Assembly (NCBI GenBank): GCA_029990175.1 | Contig: JARKIP010000005.1 | Span: forward strand, 28,095,501 to 28,159,500 | Direction: 5' to 3' | DNA length: 64,000 nucleotides | From: Petunia secreta | Lineage: Eukaryota; Streptophyta; Magnoliopsida; Solanales; Solanaceae | Part shown: positions 11,816 through 23,599 of the stretch, piece by piece | How positions within the stretch are numbered: position 1 is the stretch's first letter | How the letters are laid out: the number at the start of each line of letters is the position of its first letter | The notes under the pieces: generated by a model | What the model was told of the DNA's origin: nothing | What the model saw: the letters and a program-made list of their open reading frames with translations, nothing else | The model's database searches: none | Program-made: the position numbers and the translations under genes

Positions 11816-12605
11816 TCTCTTATACAACTTCAAACACTGCAACTCACCAAATCACACACACAGAAGACACAAGGATTTTACGTGGAAAACTCCTTGCTCA
11901 AGGGAGAAAAACCACGACCCACACTCTGGGATTTCAGAACTGAATCCACTAACACAAAAGCAAAGTTTCTGATTTCAAACTCTGTAACCAATGGGCTACA
12001 CTCTAGACCCTAATCACTACTCAAAGCTAAACTCTAGCTTTTCTAGTAATTACATAAGAGTTCACCTAATACATATGCTTCTGTAATAAGCCAATAGGTA
12101 AAAACTATGAATGCTCAAACTAAGACAACTTACAACTTGATGAACCTAGACAGAATATCTAGACTCAATACACTCCCTGCACTTCAGTTGTCTTCTCCAG
12201 TTTACTCACGTAGAAAGATGCTAGATCGCCTTTATATGCTCTCAACTCTCCGTTTGTGAATAACTGATTTATGGCTGTCTCTTCTACTTGTTTTTATACG
12301 GGTCTTGAAACCCTAGTTGAGTCCTACAGGGAATCCTTTTAATTATGGCAAGTCAGGATTCCTAGTAACTCTTTTCCTTGTTGAAGTCCAACTCCTTTTC
12401 ACACTTCGAAGACACAGCCTGGGCACCGCCTCTTTTAGTCTGACTAGGATGCATATTCATTCACGCACCACTACTCCTAGTTCCGCAGTGATTTGCAACC
12501 CGTAATTCTTTTCGATCAAGCGTGCCCTTCATTTCAAGGACTAGGTTCTTTGTGGGAATCTCTGAGTCCTTTCCGTTTGTCATACTTCAAAACCAGCTCT
12601 CAACA
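11816..12605 (-). repeat. copia-like (Tork-type) 3' LTR, cut short by the Ogre insertion
   Basis: On the minus strand it begins TGTTGAGAGCTGG at 12605 and is preceded by a purine-rich AAAAAGGCGGAAT stretch, as a 3' LTR should be. It contains TATAAAAACAAG (TATA at 12291-12298) and the ACGTGGAAAACTCC...GAGAAAAACCACGA block common in Solanaceae Tork LTRs. It stops at 11816 without its expected CA end, where the Ogre LTR starts, so the Ogre element probably landed inside it. Confidence 0.65.
12291..12298 (-). promoter_or_regulatory. TATA box of the copia-like LTR
   Basis: Minus strand TATAAAAA within GACCCGTATAAAAACAAG, about 310 bp from the LTR start, a usual U3 position. No activity can be judged from sequence. 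Confidence 0.5.
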
Positions 12606-13076
12606 AATTCCGCCTTTTTGATGATGACAAACAAATGTTGCCTAATAACCTTAATAGACACAAACCAAAAGCACAGAAACAAAATTAACAAGTTCGAGAA
12701 AAAACAAAACAGATGAATTAGGTCGCAAACACCCCAACATTTCCTTCTTCCCCCTTTTGGCATCATCGAAAAGATTCAAATACCTGCATGACCCTGTCAA
12801 TACTATCCAGTCTAAAGCACAAGGCAACAAATCAGTAATAAGAGCAAACACAGGCAGAAATAAGGGCCCAATCAAGAACCAATTACTTAAGCAGGAAACA
12901 GTCATAAACATAAGAAAATGAAAACCATCATCCAGGGTGTGATATCAACACAACCCCATCAATAAGTACACAAATGAACCATAAATTGTTTTAAATAACC
13001 ATCACATGCAACATGAGAGAATCTGGAGGAATAGACAACAGACAGAAAGAGGAATAGGAGGATAGGACAGGAGGAC
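12606..13076. other. non-coding 3' internal part of the copia-like element
   Basis: About 470 bp between the 3' LTR and the decayed ORF upstream of it. Only short chance ORFs are seen. The polypurine-like tract sits at the left edge. Confidence 0.4.
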
Positions 13077-14290
13077 TCAAAGCTGAATATTGAAGTGTTT
13101 GACAAGTGCCTCAAGTTGCTTCGTATTCTTGGCCCTTTCCATCACTAGCTCGGCCTCATACGTATGGCAGTCTATCTTCAAACGATCAATTTCTTGATCC
13201 TTCAACTTCAGCTGTCTCTGGAGCTCTGCATTTTCTGTATTAACCTCAAGGACATGAGTCTCCAGCTCTTTCACAGCATCAATGGCCTCTTCAGGTCCAT
13301 TGTCCTCACTTTCCTCTGCTAGCTCTTGCTTGGCCTGCATTGGTTTCTTAGAAGCTCTGCTTTCCTTGAAGAAGTCACAATTTTTAAGTACATTGTGCCC
13401 AAACATTTGATGAATGGTTGGCTTCTTCCCAGCTTCCAGGGGAACCCCAAAGTGTTCAAGTACCTGCTGGAGGATGTAGGAATGCACAAGGGAATGTGGC
13501 TTTTGATCTGTGTCAGCAATCCTCTTTATATGTCTGATTATCAGCCCAGGCAAATTGATCTTTACCCTCCTGTCCAGCAAGTCCATGTATGTCAGGTCCA
13601 AAGCACTAGCTTCACAGTTGCTCTCTCCCCTAGGCAGAAGGAACCTGTGCACAAACTCAAACAGCAACTGGTGTGCAGGTTCCATCTCCTTCTTATCTAC
13701 CTTCCTCTCCTTTCTTAGCTTGGGTTTTCCTGAAAACTTCTTGACAACATCCAGAGGAGTGACTCCATCAGTCCTCTTTGGCCATTTCAATTTTATATAC
13801 CTGCAATAACCTTCAGCAGGTATGTCAAGAATCACTCCAAGCTCTGGTCTCCCAAACTCTATCTCTATTCCCCTCACTGTGGTGATCACTCTCCTGGCAT
13901 TTACTTTGCAATTGGTGTAGAACTCTCTGATCTCATCAACATACAACTTTCTTTCTTTCTTGGCAAACAAACCTAACCATCCCTAGTTAGCAATCATTCT
14001 CAGCTGTGGCCCACACATGAGTTTAGCAATGTAGCCCATGCACGCTGTCATCGAGCCTAAGTCATGCCCAAACATACTTAGCCGATACACGATACCTTCA
14101 TTTAGGTTGAGCCAAGGGCCATCATGCAAATCCCTTGTCTCAACCGTGTCATTTTCGAGAAACCAAAACAAGGGGCTAAAACAGGCTCCTTGTTTGAAGA
14201 GGCCAATGAAAGTTGGTAAAGCATGCAGTGGTCTCTACTTGGTGCAGCATTCTCCATTACTCACTCTCCTAATTTCCAGCTCAGTGTCCT
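13077..14290 (-). pseudogene. 'putative plant transposon protein'-like ORF with coiled-coil C-terminus, interrupted by stops
   Basis: The minus-strand frame is continuous from 14171 to 13077 (365 codons) except for TAG at 13983-13985, between QLRMIAN and GWLGLFAKKE. Further upstream coding-like sequence to about 14290 (IGLFKQGACFSPLF) contains another TAG. The nominal start at 14171 is TTG, so the true N-terminus is probably upstream. Signatures VDEIREFYTNCKV, VRGIEIEFGRPELGVILDIP and DLLDRRVKINLPGLI resemble the plant 'putative plant transposon protein' family. Residues ~240-365 form a leucine-heptad coiled coil. It lies just 5' of the copia-like 3' LTR on the same strand, so it is probably an accessory or captured ORF of that element. 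Function unknown. Confidence 0.6.
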
Positions 14291-14339
14291 GCAAGAGATG
14301 CTAGTATAGTTATACCTAATAATACCATTATTCCTTATA

Positions 14340-14620
14340 ATTCATCCTTGTGTGATGATACTAATACTTTTCCTAACAAGTGCTGAATAAATCTCTTTCT
14401 GCTACATCTTCTAGCTTTGATATGTTATCTTGTGGCACTATAGATTGGGGCACCTACCCTATAATAAATTGCAATATTAATTTTCTCATGTGTCTACTTC
14501 TTTCCCTTCAATGTATGTCCCCTTGCAAGAAAGATTAGACCTCAATTTCATTCTATCTCTGTGAAAACTAAATGTTCTTTTGAGTTGGTTCATTTTAATG
14601 TGATTAAATATAGCTTATCT
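14340..14620 (+). pseudogene. copia pol scrap: GAG-pre-integrase to integrase start
   Basis: Plus strand reads LWHYRLGHLPYNKLQ from 14430, the LWHxRLGH box of the copia GAG-pre-integrase domain. After a stop and a shift it reads CPLARKIRPQF and then TKCSFELVHFNV, the usual start of copia integrase. Several stops make it dead. The orientation is opposite to the neighbouring copia-like LTR, so it derives from a separate insertion. Confidence 0.75.
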
Positions 14621-16132
14621 AGTCAATTCAAACCTTAAAGTAAATCAAGACACAAGTTAGTTTCTATTTGAATTACTTAAACCTAAAATATTTCACTAAG
14701 AAGCTTAGATTTTACTGTTAACGGCTTAAAATGCATTTTAAGTCATTTTGAAGGAAAAAAAATTTACTTAACAACATATTTTTTACCAAACATATCAACT
14801 GATAATGTCAACTTCAGAACTTATTTTCGTATACGTAACTGCTTATTCTTAAATTCAACTCCACTACTCAAACAATAATACTTTTAAGCACTTGGTGTTA
14901 AAAAATTTCTTAAATGAAATAATAACATAATTAGCCTGCCGGCTAAGTCTCCTTACTTTTGCCGGCCCTTACGTTCTCTAGCAAAAGATTGCTTGCTAAT
15001 ACACCTTAGTGTATACATACAAAAGATATACATTTCTTGCAAAAGCTACAATTCACAAAATGTGGAAGAACAATAATTGCTTCATGATTTTGCTCCAAAT
15101 TTTTATCCCAAGCTCTACCAATTCTTCACCAAATCATTTAAAATTTGAACCACATATTCATTAATGCAAATCCAATAAATATAAATAGTTATTTCGATCA
15201 AACAATGACGAAATCAGAGAACGGACATTATAGTTCCAGCTTTCCTTCAAGGTCAACAATGAAGGTTTTGGTTTCTCCACTCAATATTCCAACAAAGTCC
15301 AACATAAATTTTATGTATTGGATCGCTTGATTCTCATAACACATCTAGAAAAAATATTCACCAATTTAGAAAAGTAAATGCGGGTGGTGGAAAAAAAATG
15401 ATAAAGAAGAAGAAGGATCAATTGGAAGCACGTACGAGGTAAAAGAGGGAAAGGAGGAACTGGAGGAAGAGTTAGCCAAGTGAAACATGAAAAATTGGGA
15501 GCCACACCTAGCAAATAGAAACAGGGAAAGAGGGAAAAAAGAAAGTAGTAAGTGATGGATAAAGGTCCTAAAAAAGATACAAGTCACCTCTGAATATTTA
15601 AGAAATATAATTAAGAAAAAATAGGTCTAAAATATGATGATTTACACTTATGTACAAAATTATAGCCCCTATTACATAAAACTAAAAATAAAATTAATAT
15701 CCAACATATAACAATAATTTTTATATATAAATAGCTAATAAAAGGTCCAGCACCCGCTGTCAGTTGACTGGAAAAGCCGCTGGACTATTTCAAGGTATAA
15801 AACCTATATAAGTACAGGGATACATAAAAATTCTTAAAAGATACACTAAAATTAAAAAAAAAAAAATTTAGTGAAGAACTAATGGAGATACAAAAAATAC
15901 AAAGAGACACATGAGATACAATACATATACGAAAAGATGCACAACAGATAAAAATATAAAAACTGCAAAAACAGTAGAAACAATGTAGATACATTGGAAT
16001 CTCCATTTCCAATCCACTATTTTTAGCCCATAAATATTGGTGGCCCCCTTGCACAACTTTTTAGTAGATGATTCAAAGCAAGACAAGATCAGGATCAATG
16101 AAGTATTTAAGGGCAATTAATGGCAAGACCAT

Positions 16133-16330
16133 TAAGAGCCTATTTTTTAAGTAGCTTATAAGTCAAAAATAGGTCATTTTTTGATAAGTTAGGAAATCTT
16201 AACTTCTCAAAAAGTGGCTTATAAGTCACCTAAGAGCTTATAAGCCCATAAATATTTAAGTTACGAAACATTTACTAATGGACTTATAAGCTTAAAATCC
16301 ACTTTTAAGTGATTTTTGTGGTAGTAATTG
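16133..16330. mobile_element. possible MITE with CTTATAAG inverted words
   Basis: Contains repeated GCTTATAAGTC and its complement GACTTATAAGC, plus AAGTGGCTTATAAGTCAC against ACTTATAAGCTTAAAATCC. This gives a partly self-complementary patch of about 200 bp like short Solanaceae MITEs. No clean terminal repeat or target duplication was found, so the call is tentative. Confidence 0.35.
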
Positions 16331-16399
16331 TAAAGGTTTCGTCAAGTCGGACGGAGATTGACTCTCAAGTGCAAAGGCAGAAGGGAGCTTAATTGCAAG

Positions 16400-16680
16400 A
16401 CCCACGGAAAATCTACACTAGAAAATATATAGATAAAAGTAGAAATAGTATAAGAACACATAAAACACTAGAAACAGTGTAGATACAAGTAGAAACAATG
16501 TGGATACAAGTATGAAATAATGTAGGAATAGTGTAGAAACACTAAAAATAATAGAAACACTAGAAATAGTATAGATACAAGTAGAAATAGTGTAGAAACA
16601 ACAAAAAACTCTAGAAATAGTGTAGAAATAATCTAGAAACACTAAAACATTAAAGTAGATGCAATATAGATATAATGTAC
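16400..16680. repeat. short degenerate tandem array, TAGAAA(T/C)AGTGTAGATACAAG words
   Basis: About 280 bp of drifting copies of words such as TAGAAACAGTGTAGATACAAG-like 18-22 mers and AGAAACACTAGAAATAG. The period is irregular. It generates spurious Tyr/Phe/Ser-rich minus-strand ORFs. Confidence 0.6.
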
Positions 16681-17138
16681 ATATAGTGAGATATAAAGTA
16701 GATACAATAAAATAAAAAGAAGTAAAGAGACAACAGATCTGAACAAAAAATACTAGATCTCATATCTAATTGAAAAAGTGTCAGATCTGAATAGAAAATC
16801 CCCAGATTTGAAAAAAAAAAAAACTAAATATTCATTAAAAAATCATATTTGACGAAAATACATCTTCATCGAAAACATCAAATCTGAACAAAAAATACCA
16901 AATCATGCCTATCTTACTATGGTACAATTTAATAAACAGATTGTCGGAGTTGGAGACTTCCACTTAGGACGAAGGAGCAGTTGTTTCATACCGACATCGG
17001 AGTAGGACATCAAGGGTGGGTGGCTAGTGGTAGTAGCCGCGACATAGAGGGTTGAGATAAAAGGAAGATGAGGAGGCCAATGTCAGAGTTCCGACAACAA
17101 TGAGAGAAAGGTAGCAGCAGTGACGATCTTGGTTAGGG

Positions 17139-17175
17139 GAGAGAGAGAGAGAGAGAGAGAGAGAGTGTGTGTGGA
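17139..17175. repeat. (GA)n(GT)n microsatellite
   Basis: A run of about a dozen GA units followed by GTGTGTGTG, just outside the MULE-1 left end. Confidence 0.85.
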
Positions 17176-17333
17176 AAAAGTGGGCAAAGTAGGTTAGAGC
17201 TTTTGCTATGATAAATTTTTTCGTTATGTTTTGTAATTAAATCCCTATTTCATTTATATTTTATAACCATGACAAAATATCTCTATATTTTATTTAAAAA
17301 AAATTCAAGTTGCACTATTATGTAATTTTTACT

Positions 17334-17342
17334 TTAAAAATA
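17334..17342. repeat. MULE-1 target site duplication, left copy
   Basis: TTAAAAATA, identical to 29042-29050. Confidence 0.9.
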
Positions 17343-17523
17343 CGGGAAAGGGCCAAATTTTCCCCTCTACTATGGTTTAGAGGTCAGGTTTACCTTCCGT
17401 TAAATATTTGGTGAGAGCACACCCTTACCGTTACCATAGTATACACTATTACCCCTAATTTTGACAGGACTCTACGCTGGACGAAATATGGCTTGCCACA
17501 TTAAATAAGTAGCCACATCAACT
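17343..17523 (+). repeat. MULE-1 left terminal inverted repeat (~181 bp)
   Basis: Matches the reverse complement of 28862-29041 along its whole length with scattered substitutions. Shared landmarks are CCCCTCTACTATGGTTTAG, TATACACTATTACCCC and GCCACATCA. Long TIRs of this size are typical of MULEs. Confidence 0.92.
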
Positions 17524-17639
17524 AAATGAATTCAACCCATTTAACCAATAACCCTGACCCACGACCCGTATGAAATAATATAAAAGGTGAAACCCGTCTA
17601 GAAAATCAATAGACAAAATATTTGGGAATATCAAAAGCC

Positions 17640-17702
17640 AAACGAAGAAAACAATGGAAAATTGAACGATCCAAGAGATTTCTTCATCTGCATAATCAAA
17701 AG
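17640..17702 (+). other. MULE-1 transposase 5'-UTR exon with splice donor (inferred)
   Basis: The non-coding segment ends ATAATCAAAAG|GTATGTTG at 17702/17703. The matching acceptor TTTTTTTTTGTAG|GTTATAATAG lies at 24851-24853, ten bases before the transposase ATG. MULE-2 has the homologous acceptor context (CTAG|GTTATG) and a donor (GTACGT), so both elements appear to share a 5'-UTR intron. Inferred, not proven. Confidence 0.5.
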
Positions 17703-17942
17703 GTATGTTGTTTCTTAATCTAAATACTGATTAAGTGTATATTACCCTTTTTAATGTATTAAAGTTAAAGATTAGGGGTTTTTAGGGTTCGAATTTCTGT
17801 TATATTTACTTTTAGGGTTTAGAGTTTTCATTCAACTTGTGTTTCTAGATTTTTGTTTGTGGTGACTGCTTGTTTGTGGTTTTTAGTTCTAAATCATTTA
17901 TATGCATGTGTTTCTAGATTAGGGTTTATATGTTAAGGTTTT

Positions 17943-18228
17943 GAGATCTGAGTTACTTCTTATAAAATTGAACTGGGGTCAGGGTTTTGAGATAATCTCC
18001 ATAAAAATTAAACTGGGATTAGGATTTTGAGATAACCTTCACAAAAATTGAACTGGAGTTAGAGTTTTGAGATAATCCCCACAAAAATTGAAATGAGGTT
18101 AGGGTTTTGAGATATCCTTATCTCAAATTACACTAGGGTTGGGGTTTCAAAATTTGTTTATCAAAAATTGAAATGTGGTTAGGGTTTTAAGATGTGCTTA
18201 TCACAAATTAAACTGGGGTAGGGGTGTG
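17943..18228 (+). repeat. tandem repeat, ~40-bp unit, about 7 degenerate copies
   Basis: The unit has the form TTTTGAGATAATCC-CACAAAAATTGAA-CTGGGGTTAGGG, diverged between copies. It lies in the MULE-1 5'-UTR intron, downstream of the left TIR. MULEs often carry such subterminal arrays. Confidence 0.8.
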
Positions 18229-18569
18229 AGACTTGAAAAGGCAGTTTTGAGAGTTGAATTGTGGTTTTAGGGTTTTTGATTATTCATAGGTTTTTTTTTT
18301 TAATTGTGAATATCACTAGGCATAGTGCCTAGTGACTAATTTTATAAATAATATTAAATAATGCCTCAAAGAGGACAATACAAAGTAAAGAGGGACAAAC
18401 CATACATTACATCATCCTATCAAGGTGACACCTCTCACCTAGCCCGAGTGAAGAAAATAAGAACTCGCAAGCACCAAATACAATATGATCATTATAGAGT
18501 TTATAACACACTCTATGGTGATATTACATATGAAATACTAAAATAATGAAACAACATAAAAGCTAGAAA

Positions 18570-19500
18570 GAAAGTAAAATCATGCAATCTACACTTCCTT
18601 TTACAAGTAATGAAATGGAATATGTAGAAAGGCCCTACTATACTAATTTGAAAAAATGTTACTTGTGGCTCTCTATCTCGATCATACATGCTATCCATCA
18701 TTTCTTTGATTTTTTCGACTTTTTGGATTTTGATTTTGTACTTCTCACAGGTTGCACTCTAGTTGGCTCTAATGGGCGCCTTTCCCTCCTTACTTTCTTT
18801 GGAACTTTATCATGAATAGCCCTTGGAGACCAATCTCCCTCTCTAGCCATAATGCTAAAATTATGTGCGGTGGATTCTTCCTCAAATTCCTCTTCTTCAA
18901 ACATATCCTCATCTTCCACCAAATAATTTCCTTGAAGAGCCCCTTCTTGAATTAATGCCACTTGCCGCGCCAAAATACCCCCCTTGTATCATTCAAATCC
19001 ATCCGCTTAATAAGTTCATCATCCGAGGGTAAACACTTTGAATGTGGGACAAGCTGCATTAGGATTTAGGCAAAAAAGATGGAGCATTTATGTTCAAGTA
19101 AGGCTTACCAAAATTAGGAGAAGCACTTTTACACAACCGTTCAAGATGAACTGTTGGTATAAGGTCCTTTCCAATGTATTTTGGCTTAGCCACACTCTCA
19201 GATTCCAAATCCGTGCTCACCTCAAGTGAAGGAATAGAATGAGCCTGCTTGTTCTCCACACAATTTCCTTGGCTCAAGCATGCTGCAGCATCCTGTTCAT
19301 CCTCACTTGTTTCGAGTATTGAATCATTAATTCCCAAGAGAGAATTACGATCTACAGCTACTTCCAATAACTCACAGTTTTGCGTGTTACTAGGACGATC
19401 CAACTGGTCTCCCACATCGACAAGGGACAAGTTTGGTGTCTCCCACATCGACAAGGGACAAGTTTGGTGTCTGGGAAGCTATGATTAACGCCTTTTCCCC
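18570..19500 (-). pseudogene. LINE-like ORF1 remnant, C-terminal part (downstream of solo LTR)
   Basis: Minus-strand coding-like sequence with TPNLSLVDVGDQLDRPSNTQ, an acidic SILETSEDEQDAAACL stretch, and then MAREGDWSPRAIHDK and a basic Lys/Ser tail (EPTRVQPVRSTKSKSKK). The SPR box plus basic tail resemble the end of Solanaceae LINE ORF1 (DUF4283-type) proteins. Two frame segments (19454-19059 and 18973-18698) are separated by stops. A 31-bp exact tandem duplication at 19424-19485 shifts the frame next to the LTR junction. The other half of the ORF is at 23600-24256. The family call is tentative. Confidence 0.45.
19424..19485. repeat. 31-bp perfect tandem duplication
   Basis: The unit runs from CTCCCACATCGACAAGGG through AAGTTTGGTGT and occurs twice head to tail. 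With one copy the surrounding minus-strand frame reads through; with two it shifts. It looks like a recent replication slip in a dead ORF. Confidence 0.85.
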
Positions 19501-19832
19501 TGTTGACACCCAATTTTATCCCGAAAATTTTAATAAAATGTCTAATTATGTAATTAATGGACAATTTTGAGAATTAAATGTAATTGATTAATTTCTGAGG
19601 AAAAGGCCAAATTTTGCAAAGCATAGCTTAATTTATATCCTACCCCGCACTACCCCTTCAATTTCCAATTAATCTTAAAGCATGTCTAAATTCGTTCCCT
19701 AACCTCAATTTCAGCCCACCCATGCAATCCCTAAATTTCCTAATTCATTCTAAATCAGGCTAAAAGTGTTCTTAAACTTAAATTTTAGCCTATTTCTGCA
19801 AACCTGCATATGTACACCAGACTCGCCCATAT

Positions 19833-20040
19833 CAGTTCATACACACAGAAGCCTTCAACCCGATTTCCAATTTTTTCCCATTTGTAGAACCCTAACAACC
19901 TGATCCCCAAATCTCAAATCCGTCCAAATTCCGTACCAGTTCATACACACAGAAGCCTTCAACCCGATTTCCAATTTTTTCCCATTTGTAGAACCCTAAT
20001 AACCTGATCCCCAAATCTCAAATCCGTCCAAATTCCGTAC
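19833..20040. repeat. 104-bp tandem duplication inside the solo LTR
   Basis: Two head-to-tail copies (19833-19936, 19937-20040), each running from CAGTTCATACACACAGAAGC to CAAATTCCGTAC, differing by about one base (CAACCTG versus TAACCTG). A recent event upstream of the TATA box. Confidence 0.85.
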
Positions 20041-20292
20041 CATGGTCCCCCCCACGTTCCCTTATTCACCTTTTCGTACCAAAGCCACGAGGGTTTCGAA
20101 TCTCGATCGTATATTTCGAAAGAAATTCATCCAAGCCGTCAAATCTTTCCAACGTCTATATTTTCCTTTGAAATCAGAGTTAAACTGGTAGAATCCGAAA
20201 GGATATACTATTTTAACCCTGGTCTCGAAAGGAAAAGCAAAAAGAGTAGGGTCAGCTTAGAATTTCAAAGGAACCAAAACCCTAGCTGCATC

Positions 20293-20298
20293 TATAAA
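20293..20298 (+). promoter_or_regulatory. TATA box of the solo LTR
   Basis: CTATAAAAG context in U3/R, about 790 bp from the LTR start. A solo LTR can still act as a promoter, here pointing toward the transposase exons on the same strand. Confidence 0.5.
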
Positions 20299-23200
20299 AG
20301 TGTAAGTTGTTCTTCAATTTAGGGGGTTCGAAAATTTAAAAAAATGAGGCAGAGGGAAAATAGAAACAATTTTTTTGTTTAAGTTCTTTCTTTGAAAATA
20401 TACATAGTGTCACTGCTACTGTTTTTTTTAGTATCGTGTATCGTTTCTTCGTAACTCGAGTCGTCGCTTGTGCTCGAGTCGATTTTTCAGCTCGTCGCTT
20501 CAGTTCACTGCCCTAAAAAAGGTCAGATCCATGACCTTTTATTCCTTCTATATTTACTTATTTAAATGTATGCTTGATTTCCTGTTTTATGTAAAGGCTG
20601 TTAGAACATGGCACTGGTTGGTTTTGATAGTATTTAAAACTGTGTATAAGATAAATTTGCAGATGTGAAAAACATGAACCTTGTGTGTATATGTGAACTT
20701 ATTTTGGCCATTACGGTTAAAGCAGATATCTTTAGCTTGTTGTTGTAGTTTAAATGAAGGAGTTAAGATATTCTTAGTAGCAAATCTTTGTGAAGAATGT
20801 AGAAGAAGTTAGTTCGTTCATATTAGAGTTGGTGGATTGCCTAGTTTCTAAGTTTGTTTATGGATTTTAGTCATTGTCCGCTGTTCTGGTTCCCTAGTTT
20901 GTCATATTTCCATAGTTTGATTCTTAATAAAGTGTAAGAGGTGTTTCATGAATGTAAAGGGGTCTGCTAAGCTGTGAGGAGAAAAGAGAGTGAGGATTGG
21001 TGTGTATGCAGGTATGAGAAGAGGGTCCTTAGGTCTGGTGTGTTTGCAGGTATAGTAGTAGTTCAGGTTGGATCCAAAAGGTTTGTGTGAGTATGCTATG
21101 GTGTTCTGGAGCTGCTTTAGTGAGTTGAGGAAGTCCAGGTGGTTTTGTGTGTGAGCGAGAGAGTATATGATGGTGCATGGGTGTTTATTTAAGTTTTGTT
21201 TCAGTTTGTTTGCAGGGGTGTTAGGGGCTGGTTTGCAGTTTTGTTGTTGTGGTTTGGTTCTGGAGAAGTTTTTCACAAAGTTTTTGAGAAAGGTGAGTGA
21301 GGGAGTGTAATTTTAGGGATGTTTTTGTTGTTTGATCTTGAAGTTGAAGGGTCGTTCTTAGTTTCAGTTTGTTCCTAGATCTTCAGGTGGAAGAGGTTGT
21401 TTTGTTTGGGTCTGTGTATGTGTGTGAAGGCAGTTTAGCCAGTGTATGTATGCAGGTGAGTTGAGGGAGTAAGTAGTGTGTCCGGAAGCTTGTGTTAGGT
21501 GCTGTTAAGTTGAGAGGGAGTACAAGTTTGTTGTCTAGCTAATTGAGGATGTTCAGTAGAGGAATTTGGGAAGCTGTGAGGTGATAGAGTCTAGGATTGT
21601 AGACTGCGGCAGCATCAAGGAATTCTGGAAGCTTTCAGGTTGTATGTAAATTGACTTATGGTTTGTAGCATCTCAGTTAGGGAATTTATTGCAATATCCA
21701 TTTCAGACCTATTAGAAGTTGTTTAAAGAATCATGTTTTGGTCCTACATCAATGCATCTGTGCATATTGAGTGTTTATGGGATTTGTTTGAAGTCTATTC
21801 AGACAAAAGAAAGTTTGTTTTGGTCGTGACCTTGTAAGTATAATTCTGAGTTAGGTTAATATTTTAGTGGATAGTTTGTATGTTTGGCTTTAATCAAGTG
21901 TTAGCTCTCATAGTCAAATCCCTGAAAGAAAAAAAATTTCGATAATGCTATAGCCACACCTGTTCTTTCTTTTCATGTAAGTGGGTAACCTGCTTTGATA
22001 ACAAACGATAGCTAAATTTGATATGTTAAAGCCTCCTTTATAGACAAATGTTAACTTGAATGTAATGTTCTTCTTTCACTTGTCTTAATTAAGTTTCTTC
22101 AGCTATGTGATTGTTTATGCTATGAGTTGTACTCATAAAATTTGGATTTATGTTAGCTGTCTTGGTGTAGTGTAGTGCATTCCTATAAACAACTATCTGT
22201 TAGAGGTAAATATATAGATTTTATACCATCATACATGTTTCTCTGATAGCATAAAATCATCTCGACTGAATTTGTACTAAATGAAAATTGACATTAACTT
22301 CTCTCATTTAAATATTCAAATTCTAGTTTAAAGTTTACTAGTTGCCTTTGCTGATGCACATCATTTTTTTTTAAAAAAATAGGATTATTCTGAGGCTGGA
22401 TTACATTCATTAAAGAATTAAGTTATTACTTTTGTTTTTCTTCTTACATACTAATCTTTATCTTATTCTTTTCTTTGCATAAACACCTTGGAACGAGTTT
22501 GGTTAAAACTCGCAAATTGGGCTCGGCTAATCGACACGGGAGCCATTTGGATCAACTTGGTTGAAATTGCATCGCTATCGAGGCTCAAATTATGAGTTGC
22601 ACTCCCGGGTTCTACTTTTCTCACTCTCTCTTCCACATTCCTCTAGAAATCCATGTATAGGACTTCCCCGTAGACCAGATTAGAAGCCCTGTAGGATAGA
22701 AATTGTATTTGAATTGTGAATAATTATTATAAATCATTTGAATTGCCTTATGAACGCCTTGTATCATTTCTTTGCGATCGCCAATTAATTTGTGAATGTT
22801 AAGAATCATTTGTCAATTAATGAGTGCAATCAAAATTCAATTAAAATCGTATCTTCATCATAATTTGCATTTGAATTTCTTATTTATTTATTATATTAAA
22901 TATTCAATAATTTATTTAATCTAATAATTTATTTATATATTTAATTTTAATTTATTATTTATTTATTTAATTAATTTTAATTTATTATTTATTTATTTAT
23001 TTACCTAATCTAATTAAATTAGTTAATTAATTAATTAGTTATAATTATTTATTTATTAATTTAATCAATTTTAATTAATTATTTCATTTATTAATTAATC
23101 AATTATTGCCATTTATCTATTTCATTTAATTAATTTCTAATCACTCATTGCCTAATTATCTATCTATCATTGGTTATATCCTTATTCAATTTTATTCTAT

Positions 23201-23599
23201 ATTTATTTTACTGTCATTCATTTATTATTCCTTATCTATTTATTATCCCTTATTTATTTATTCTTATTTATTATTCCTTGTCTATTTTCTTTATATTTTC
23301 TAAATAATCTATAAATTGCTAAAATTCGTGAAAACCGCCGGATTAACCGCTTTAGCGGATTTTCGAAAGTGCTCCCATAAGGGACCTTCTTTCGAATTTA
23401 AAAGAACCACTTACGTAGAATCTCTGAAATTTATTTTCCTGTAAATAAAAGAATAAAATGCGCTCATTAATTAATATTGATTCCTAATAATCCTTAAATT
23501 AGGTGGCGACTCCAAAGAAGCCCTTTGGAGTCCTATTTTGTTGAAATCGAATCCCGATGCATACTTGTGTGCATTTTTTTGGGAGGGTTCAACATCCCC

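Larger units (their letters stand above)
14621..17333. other. intergenic, AT-rich, no gene recognised
   Basis: No coding region found. Contents: a possible MITE-like palindromic patch (16133-16330), a short-period repeat array (16400-16680), AGATCTGAA words at 16730-16910 and a GA/GT microsatellite (17139-17175). Long ORFs here are low-complexity and Phe/Tyr-rich and look random. Confidence 0.55.
19501..23594 (+). mobile_element. solo LTR of an Ogre/Tat-type retrotransposon (4094 bp)
   Basis: Starts TGTTGACACCCAATTTTATC and ends GGGAGGGTTCAACA, the same 6-bp inverted ends as the LTR at 6965-11815, and is flanked by a perfect 5-bp duplication TCCCC (19496-19500 and 23595-23599). No internal region or primer site follows, so two LTRs recombined after insertion. 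It contains TATAAA at 20293-20298, a 104-bp tandem duplication, an AT-rich block at 22860-23290, and the terminal AAACCGCCGGATTAACCGC segment shared with the first element. It interrupts the LINE-like ORF inside MULE-1. Confidence 0.93.
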
